Program-made: the position numbers and the translations under genes | The notes under the pieces: generated by a model | The model's database searches: none | Told to the model about the DNA's origin: nothing | What the model saw: the letters and a program-made list of their open reading frames with translations, nothing else | From: Tritrichomonas foetus | Taxonomy: Eukaryota > Parabasalia > Tritrichomonadida > Tritrichomonadidae | NCBI GenBank assembly: GCA_001839685.1 | Contig: MLAK01000765.1 | Coordinates: 46,065-65,750, forward strand | DNA: 19,686 nucleotides | Reading direction: 5' to 3' | Shown here: positions 13,873 to 19,686 of the stretch, in pieces | Layout of the letters: each line of letters opens with the position of its first letter | How positions within the stretch are numbered: the stretch's first letter is position 1

Positions 13873-16323
13873 TTATTGTAGTGATGTAATAACACCTTGC
13901 TCCGAAAGTGGCTGACTGCCGAAGTAGTAGTTTACACGAATCTGAAGGCTGAATGGTGCATTTGTTGCATTATTGAGGAAGACAACTTGTGTTGTTGGTT
14001 GTGATCCTCTTGGCTGTAGTGACTGCCCGTCAGCTGGTTGCGCCTGGAGTTGCCAACCTGGCATAATACGATATTCTGTTTTGAATGAAGTTAGTGGCGT
14101 GCCTCCTAAATTGTAGAACAGCAATCTGAGCGCATACTGCTTCGGATTCTGTGGATTTGGTTGGACTTGTCCATAAACAACGAAATCATTCTTTTTCATC
14201 ATTTCTATGGCACCTGGTGGTTTTGGTGCATCTTGGACAGCACTGTTAGTATTCATATTTTGTGGGCTAGGTTGACTATTCTGAGCAGCATTCACTCCAG
14301 GAGAAAGCAAATCGTCCAATCCACTATTTGTATGCTGCATTTGTTGTTGTGGTCGTTGTTGTGGCTGGGAATCACCCATTAGGTCTAAAAGAGAGGCTTT
14401 ATTCGGTTGTGTGTTTTGTTTTGGTGTTGAATCATCCATAACTAGTGCCAAGAGATCATCAACTTCCTCATCATCGTCATCTTGCTGATTTGCGCCAGCA
14501 TTATATGCATTTCTATTCGCATTCGTATTGATGATATTAACTGTACGTTCTTCAGACTGGCTTTCCATATTTACTATTGGTGTTAAAACAGCTGATGAAA
14601 GGTTAGGTGTCAGCAGCAAACGAAGCATTTCACCAGCTCGTTGTTGAACTTCAAGGTTATTTGAAGCAGAAACTTCTTGAAGGAATTGTGCTGTTTCTTG
14701 AACAGTACCAAATCGGATTGCCATCTTTGCAAGTGCTGTAATGATGTATAATCTCGTTTCAACAGTTGTCTGTGGTAATCCAATGATTGATTTGAGAGAA
14801 TCAACTGTTCCTTCGTTATCATCACGTGCAAATTCACCAAGAATGAAAGCACTAACTTGCATAAGTGATTGATTATCACTATATAAAGTAATTGATTCTT
14901 TTAGTCTTTGGCAAGCATGTGCTTGTAAATCAGGAGACTTGGAAATTAATTCACAAAAAGATGCAATAATATCTGAACTTACATAATTACCACTATCTAT
15001 AAGTATTTGATGAACAGTATCAAAATTCCAAATTGGTGAAGGTGCAAACCTTTGTGATGCTGAATATATTTTTGCCACAAGTTCTGTTCGAAATTCTGCA
15101 TCTGCAAGTTTAACATAAGCCAAAATTTCAGGAACGAGTTGTTCTACATTTTGTTCATCGATTAAAGCGGAAATTACATCAAGAGCTCGCCTACGAATAG
15201 ATGGATCCATATGATCAAGACATTGGACAATCTGTGTTTTATATCTTTGGAGAGCCATGGAATCTACACTTCCTCGATTAATCATTAATTGTGGATTATT
15301 CAATGTAGCCGTCTTTGTTACACTTTCAAGATTCAAAACACGTGCAAATGAAGAAAGTGCCGAATACAAAACATTTGGATCACGCATGGATAGCAAACGA
15401 CCAACTTGGTTAAATGCTAAACCTCTTAATGCAGGTTTTGTTGAAACTGCGACAATTGTATCAACAGCTTGATAGAGTACTGCTCTTCCTGTATTTCTTC
15501 TTGTTTCTGTTGAGCTGATAATTGATTGAAGAATACCGTCAAGCTCATCTGAGCCTTTTCCGAGTAAAGAAAGGGCCTTCATTGCTTTCATCAGCATAGC
15601 TGGATCATTAAAGACACCATAATTGAATTCACGAGATCCACGAGAGTTTGAAAGATTCTTTAGAATTTTTGTGAAGGGTATTGAAAATTGTGACCAGATT
15701 GAGGCCAATTTTGGCTCGTTATCAATCATTGTCATAACAAGATTCATTCCGGAAATAATAACGCCATGAGAAGACTGATTAAGCAACCTTTGAACGGTAT
15801 TTTTGAATTGGTCTGTTAAATCTGGGTTTTTCTTCACAATTCTGACTATGGCCATTCCCGCCCTCTTCATGACGGCCGGAAAGCGGGACTGTACAAGCTT
15901 TTGGACTTCTGATGCAACTGCTCGAGTGACTTCTGCTGACCCGCAATTAGCGATAAATGTTAAGGCGAGGCATTGAATATTTGGATCTGGCGATGTTAAG
16001 TCTTTGAGTAATGTCTGCGTAACTAAAACGGAAAGTTCTGCATTTTCGTCGAGAATAACACTTGCGCCGATATAGCCAACTCGCTTATATGAAAATCGAT
16101 CGTGCGTCATCAAAGTAATCGCTCCCATTTGACCCCATGATAAATTCTCGCCAAGCATGTCGAGGAAAACAAGCTTGGAAACAACCCGCGGGCGAAGCTC
16201 TGGATCGCCATCTCGAACATAGGCACGGATGTGCGCTTGTTCTGTAGCGATAAGAAATCGTTCTTGTTCGATTGAGTCGGCCATTCGAACGGCATTGATA
16301 AATTCATCGAGTGGCTGCGCCAT
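13873..16323 (-). CDS. AP-1 clathrin adaptor complex subunit gamma (gamma-adaptin)
   Basis: An 816-residue large adaptin that would join beta, mu and sigma subunits to recruit clathrin and cargo at the trans-Golgi network and endosomes. The N-terminal trunk (about 1-585) is a helical solenoid beginning LDEFINAVRMADSIEQER, with the conserved KLVFLDMLGENLSWGQM, DRFSYKRVGYIGASVILDE and SSHGVIISGMNLV blocks. The hinge (585-698) is Asn/Gln/Asp-rich and carries DDLLALVMDD, SLLDLMGD and DDLLSPG, which resemble clathrin-binding boxes. The last 118 residues form a gamma-adaptin ear: VYGQVQPNPQNPKQYALRLL, MPGWQLQAQ, TTQVVFLNN and LQIRVNYYF match the family's beta-sandwich pattern, with which accessory proteins bind. 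The ear with its GAE-like pattern separates gamma from alpha, delta and epsilon. The start ATG is followed directly by the domain. The stop TAA overlaps TAAA. Confidence 0.93.
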   Translation of the reverse strand: MAQPLDEFINAVRMADSIEQERFLIATEQAHIRAYVRDGDPELRPRVVSKLVFLDMLGENLSWGQMGAITLMTHDRFSYKRVGYIGASVILDENAELSVLVTQTLLKDLTSPDPNIQCLALTFIANCGSAEVTRAVASEVQKLVQSRFPAVMKRAGMAIVRIVKKNPDLTDQFKNTVQRLLNQSSHGVIISGMNLVMTMIDNEPKLASIWSQFSIPFTKILKNLSNSRGSREFNYGVFNDPAMLMKAMKALSLLGKGSDELDGILQSIISSTETRRNTGRAVLYQAVDTIVAVSTKPALRGLAFNQVGRLLSMRDPNVLYSALSSFARVLNLESVTKTATLNNPQLMINRGSVDSMALQRYKTQIVQCLDHMDPSIRRRALDVISALIDEQNVEQLVPEILAYVKLADAEFRTELVAKIYSASQRFAPSPIWNFDTVHQILIDSGNYVSSDIIASFCELISKSPDLQAHACQRLKESITLYSDNQSLMQVSAFILGEFARDDNEGTVDSLKSIIGLPQTTVETRLYIITALAKMAIRFGTVQETAQFLQEVSASNNLEVQQRAGEMLRLLLTPNLSSAVLTPIVNMESQSEERTVNIINTNANRNAYNAGANQQDDDDEEVDDLLALVMDDSTPKQNTQPNKASLLDLMGDSQPQQRPQQQMQHTNSGLDDLLSPGVNAAQNSQPSPQNMNTNSAVQDAPKPPGAIEMMKKNDFVVYGQVQPNPQNPKQYALRLLFYNLGGTPLTSFKTEYRIMPGWQLQAQPADGQSLQPRGSQPTTQVVFLNNATNAPFSLQIRVNYYFGSQPLSEQGVITSLQ

Positions 16324-16327
16324 TTTA

Positions 16328-16336
16328 TATGAATGA
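16328..16336 (-). promoter_or_regulatory. Initiator-like TCATTCATA before AP-1 gamma
   Basis: The coding strand reads TCATTCATA immediately before TAAA and the ATG, giving two overlapping matches (TCATT, TCATA) to the trichomonad initiator TCA(+1)-Y-W. Either would give a leader of about 7-11 bases. The 12-base motif lies about 40 bases further upstream. Confidence 0.45.
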
Positions 16337-16372
16337 TAAAGCTAGATTTTTTTTAAAAGTTGCTGACAATAT

Positions 16373-16384
16373 TCAACTTTTTCA
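16373..16384 (-). promoter_or_regulatory. TGAAAAAGTTGA motif upstream of AP-1 gamma
   Basis: The coding strand carries TGAAAAAGTTGA 50-61 bases before the ATG, identical in sequence and orientation to the site 48-59 bases before the giant gene. This is the strongest indication that the word is a real promoter element in this genome. Confidence 0.45.
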
Positions 16385-16954
16385 TAGGGTTTGCTTGAAT
16401 ATAGACCTAATCAAGGCTAATTATATAATACTTTTTAAAGTAAGGAAAAAGTTGAATGGAGGATAACTTTTTGAAATTATTTGAAAGAAATATTGAAAAA
16501 ATCAGAATTTAAACGGTCATAGTAGGTAACCATTTCGATTACTTTCCACTGGTCATACTCCCAAAATTCTTGTTAAAAGAAACATGAGTGTGGCATCATG
16601 AGTTTAGTTAGATCTATATGAGAAATAAGCAACCAAAATTAAAGCAAGTCCCTGTAAATCGTGAAAATGAGTTTTCTGGAAATCATATGTCATACCTAAT
16701 TGTGAGAATAAAATTATTTCACATTTGTTTTTGGAATACACAAGTCTTGATCTTATTAGAATAAAACTGACTCAGAATCATTTGTGATTCTTACGCTGTA
16801 AAGTTCTTTAAGGTGCTTATAGATTTTATGTTTTCAAAGAATATCGTTTTATCAGAGCATATCATTAAGTTTGACGAAATGAACTTACTATTTGTTCATT
16901 TAAATGTTTTCATTGTTTTCCACGAACAACTGTAAGTGATAATATATATTTTTT

Positions 16955-17105
16955 GTTATTCTTTTTTGTTATTATTTTTTGGTATTCTTTTTATGTTATT
17001 CTTTTTTTGTTATTCTTTTTATGTTATTCTTTTTATGTTATTCTATTCTTGTTATTCTATTCTTGTTATTCTTTTTATATTATTCTTATTTGTTATTCCT
17101 TTTTA
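16955..17105 (+). repeat. 14-bp tandem repeat, about 11 copies
   Basis: The unit GTTATTCTTTTTAT is repeated about eleven times with small changes: some copies are 13 bases, two adjacent ones read GTTATTCTATTCTT, and the first three are the most diverged. It lies 63 bases beyond the WD40 gene's stop codon and may be in or just after its 3' end. It looks like an ordinary minisatellite formed by slippage and unequal exchange; no coding role. Confidence 0.85.
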
Positions 17106-17167
17106 GTCATTTATAAACAAAAGTAATTGAAAGAAAATTGTTGAAACGAACAATTTATTAAAACAAG

Positions 17168-18178
17168 TCATTTTTCTTTAATCCTCACCAATTGGCACGA
17201 CACATATCCAGTTTCTGATCCAGTAATCACCATTGTTCCAAAAGCCGACAGAGTACAACAAGTGAAGTAGTCCTTAAACTGCGTTGTTCGTCCAAACATT
17301 CCACACCGCTTGTAATCAAACAAATACGCAGAATTCAATTCAGGACCACCAACACAAAAATCAAAACCATTTTCAGCAAATTTTGCAGTTGTGAAAAAAA
17401 CTGGTCTCGAATTATCAGCGTATGGAAATTCAGAAATTGGAACTTCTTTGATCCTATGACCAGAACCGAAATCAAAAAGCTCAATTTGTTTAGAATCTCG
17501 ATAAGAAGCTGTCAAAATTGTATTGTCGTGAATATCAACTCCATTTCCACGAATATGTGGGCCAAAAATTGTCCTTTCAATGGCGCCTGAGCGAATATCC
17601 CAAATATAAAGGCAATCTTTCACTTGTGAAGTAATCAATACATTTGAATCAGTTGGGTGATACAACAGAGAATAAATTGATGATTGTGATGAAGTAGAAG
17701 ATGTAGAACTTCCTTGGGTTGAATATTTAACAAGAGCTTTAACTCTTTGCATTGTTTCAATATCATAAATCCTGAGAGAGCCATCAGCACACGCGATAGT
17801 GAATGTTTCACCAAATGGATCAACAGCCATCGTAGTAACGGCCGTTCCAAGGTGTCGGGTCATATTAACCGCCTTCATATCATATATATTATAAGTAAAA
17901 ATGAAACCATCTTTACATGCATATAATAATAAATTTGGATCACACGGATAAAATTTACAGGAAGCAATTTGATTTATTGCAAAATCCTCTTCAATTATAT
18001 GCATTATACTTCCTGTGCTTGCATGCACAACGGCTAATTTGCCGGGAATATTTGAAAAGATTACAAGTTCTTCATCTTTCGAAATATTAATGCAAGAACA
18101 AGGATTTCCAGTTTGGTCGCTCGACCAAATTACATCAGTGATCATGATATCTTCGAGATCAAAGGATATCCCTGCCAT
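17168..18178 (-). CDS. WD40-repeat propeller protein, function unknown
   Basis: A 336-residue protein made almost wholly of WD40 repeats, with about seven blades recognisable by their paired strands: near 28-60, 72-101, 113-145, 168-200, 214-240, 263-290 and 306-332. Typical endings include SLRIYDIETMQ (134-144), CLYIWDIRSGAI (189-200) and IELFDFGSG (232-240). Blade four is preceded by a Ser/Thr/Gln-rich loop (155-167). The stretch from FGPHIRGNGVDIHDNTILTA (205-224) resembles a WD40 subfamily widespread in protists, but I cannot assign a named complex. No extra domains flank the propeller, so it probably acts as a protein-binding platform. The ATG is preceded by CAAAAAGTTCA and TCATTCACA. 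The stop is TGA. Confidence 0.88.
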   Translation of the reverse strand: MAGISFDLEDIMITDVIWSSDQTGNPCSCINISKDEELVIFSNIPGKLAVVHASTGSIMHIIEEDFAINQIASCKFYPCDPNLLLYACKDGFIFTYNIYDMKAVNMTRHLGTAVTTMAVDPFGETFTIACADGSLRIYDIETMQRVKALVKYSTQGSSTSSTSSQSSIYSLLYHPTDSNVLITSQVKDCLYIWDIRSGAIERTIFGPHIRGNGVDIHDNTILTASYRDSKQIELFDFGSGHRIKEVPISEFPYADNSRPVFFTTAKFAENGFDFCVGGPELNSAYLFDYKRCGMFGRTTQFKDYFTCCTLSAFGTMVITGSETGYVSCQLVRIKEK

Positions 18179-18675
18179 TTCTGTTTTTTATTGAACTTTT
18201 TGTGAATGATATTAAGTAAAGATCAGAAAAAGTTTAATATTCATTTCACTAAGCATTCAATGGTAGGATATTCATTTTCATTAATTGAGGAATATTATGC
18301 AAAATTCCATTATCTTGCCTCATAACTATTTCTGGGGAAAATGATTTAATCACTGAAAGAATTTTTGTGTGTTGTTCAAAACTTTGACGATTATTTTCAG
18401 TTAATTGAATTAAAAAATGTGATCGAATAATTGTTTACAGTGATTTATATCAACAATATATATTCAAAACCTTTAATAGTAAGTTGGAATAAATAAGAAA
18501 AGAATTTCTAAGGAAATAATGATTTAGTTTGGTTCTCGAGAAATAATGATATCTCACGTAATATAATAGTTTGTGGAAACACTTTATATTAATATAACAG
18601 CAAATATATCGAAATAACCCATTTTATTCTTTCCAATGTTTTCATGATCATTATTATGAACCTAAATGGTATATA
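18179..18675. other. Spacer upstream of the WD40 gene
   Basis: AT-rich with no coding sequence. It holds the WD40 promoter at its left end and the region beyond the decayed gene's end at its right. Nothing else was recognised. Confidence 0.5.
18192..18209 (-). promoter_or_regulatory. CAAAAAGTTCA motif and TCATTCACA upstream of the WD40 gene
   Basis: On the coding strand CAAAAAGTTCA lies 14-24 bases before the ATG, a two-base variant of the motif at other genes, and TCATTCACA just upstream of it has two initiator-like matches. A second variant, AAACTTTTTCTGA on the coding strand, lies near 18225-18237. The order initiator-then-motif is the reverse of that at the AP-1 gamma gene, which weakens the case here. 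Confidence 0.3.
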
Positions 18676-19686
18676 TTATTGCATTTTTTCCCCCATCCGC
18701 CTTTTAACTAAAACAATTAGAATCCAACCGGTCATATTCCTGATTCTTTGGTTAAAAAAGAACTCTCTTTCACAGCAGGTCTTGCCACTTTTTTTGTTTA
18801 TGCCAGCTTTAAAACTTTCAGAATCAGAGGAAACATTTTTTAGTAGACCTTTAATATAGTCTTCATTGTCAGATTCACTTGATTCAACAGAAAAATGAGG
18901 CACAATAACTTCATCCTCTTCATTTGTTAAATTTTCATTTTTCAGAGAGTCTTTTCCGTCAAATTCTTCGTTTTTTGTGAATTCGGAGATTTCGAATAAG
19001 TCTGGGGCTAGCGGGTCAAATACTTCGCTAGAACTAGATGTTTGCTCATCTTTATTGAAAAGTTTTTCTTTTTCGCTTTCATTATCACTTTTATCTTCTC
19101 TTCAATTGAAATGATTATTTTCATTTTCTATTCGAAGAATTTCTCCTTCATAGCTTCCTGAGAAGGGTACAGTTTCCTATTTTCAATTTGATTGTTTAGA
19201 TTATTTTTCTGATTGTTATTTTTGTGGTGATTTTTTGGACTATTTTTATTGCTAGATTTTGATGGAGATGTATACATGAATTTATCAACTAATCTGACAG
19301 CTTTAATAACATTACTTCGATTATTCTTATTTTAGGCTTCATTTGAATGTGAATTTGACAAATGTGGCGATTGTTACTCCAAGTCGGAACTGGATGAAGA
19401 AATTTCATAACTGGCCACTTCAGTGGATTCACTTAATTTGTCACTGTTATTTTGTTGGTCATTTTTCTCATTCAATGATTTTTGATTCACTTTATTTTTA
19501 TTGTTTTCATTTTAAATATGATTTTCACTTTTTCCATTGTTTTCAGTATCTGATTGTTGTCGAGATTATAATACGAGTCGTTTGCCGAATTGTACTATCA
19601 AGTAAATTCGATATATTATGTTTGAGTCATTACGACCCCCTAAAAATTTTTCATCACTGACACCATCAATTCAAAAATAACCCAAA
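18676..19686 (-). pseudogene. Decayed gene for an acidic, Asn/Ser-rich low-complexity protein (runs off the right edge)
   Basis: The minus strand shows protein-like, Ser/Asn/Lys/Glu-rich sequence broken by lesions. From about 19563 to 19175 one frame reads through residues such as KSLNEKNDQQNNSDKLSES, SYEISSSSSDLE and VIKAVRLVDKFMYTSPSK, interrupted by TAA at 19512-19514, 19374-19376 and 19332-19334. Near 19175-19185 the coding sense moves to another frame, continuing with SGSYEGEILRIENEN, TGA at 19102-19104, then an acidic stretch (EVFDPLAPDLFEI, VESSESDNEDYIKGLLKNV) and a more hydrophobic end, stopping at TAA 18676-18678. No ATG opens the 143-codon segment after the last stop until near its end. 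Composition matches the giant protein, but no direct alignment is evident. The lost function is unknown. Sequencing error alone is unlikely to give four stops and a shift. Confidence 0.6.

Larger units (their letters stand above)
16324..17167. other. Spacer between WD40 and AP-1 gamma genes
   Basis: Both flanking genes run leftwards, so this holds the AP-1 gamma promoter and the WD40 gene's 3' end. Besides the motif at 16373-16384 it contains GAAAAAGTTGA (16445-16455, + strand) and its near inverse AACTTTTTGA (16465-16474), and TTTAAACGG at 16510-16518. A 14-bp tandem repeat occupies 16955-17105. On the minus strand TAAA lies at 17154-17157, about 11 bases after the WD40 stop. No gene is seen. 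Confidence 0.55.

Noticed and set aside
1..19686. Introns
   Set aside because: I looked for the conserved trichomonad 3' intron sequence (CTAACACACAG type) and frame breaks within genes; none was found, and every called intact gene is continuous.
1..19686. Ciliate-type reassigned genetic code as an explanation for the right-edge stops
   Set aside because: TAA and TGA both end well-supported genes in this window, so the in-frame TAA and TGA in the right-edge remnant are best read as lesions.

Overview
The window looks like a piece of a eukaryotic protist genome. The genes are long, uninterrupted reading frames in very AT-rich spacers, TAA and TGA both serve as stops, and no introns are visible. 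A parabasalid (a trichomonad, perhaps Tritrichomonas) is the best guess. The reasons are the intron-free genes, predicted 5' leaders of a few to about 15 bases carrying TCA-Y-W sequences that match the trichomonad initiator, TAAA close behind most stop codons, and a protein needed to build flagellar dynein arms. The species is an inference; no rRNA or other marker is present.

Layout from left to right. 1-671 is a spacer. 672-2087 (+) encodes a 471-residue coiled-coil protein with basic, Ser/Pro-rich ends. It converges on a giant single-exon gene at 2445-8849 (-), which encodes a 2134-residue protein: about 140 residues of ordered-looking, unrecognised sequence with a possible myristoylation signal, then about 2000 residues of Ser/Asn/Lys/Glu-rich, repeat-bearing, probably disordered chain. 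A 2.2 kb AT-rich spacer with scattered ambiguous bases follows. Then come 11049-12002 (+), a clear DNAAF1/ODA7-type leucine-rich-repeat dynein assembly factor, and 12368-13015 (+), a small coiled-coil protein of unknown role. After another spacer lie 13873-16323 (-), the gamma subunit of the AP-1 clathrin adaptor with its C-terminal ear, and 17168-18178 (-), a seven-bladed WD40 propeller protein, separated by a spacer with a 14-bp tandem repeat. The right edge (18676-19686, -) holds a decayed gene for a low-complexity acidic/Asn-rich protein, broken by several stops and at least one frameshift.

The genes do not form one pathway. DNAAF1 points to flagellar assembly and the adaptor to Golgi/endosome traffic; the other three intact proteins are unassigned. 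The most interesting items are the giant protein, especially a cryptic repeat of about 18 residues and alternating basic/acidic blocks; a 12-base motif shared at almost the same distance upstream of two unrelated genes, with variants near others; and the right-edge pseudogene. I see no tRNA, rRNA, CRISPR array or intact mobile element.
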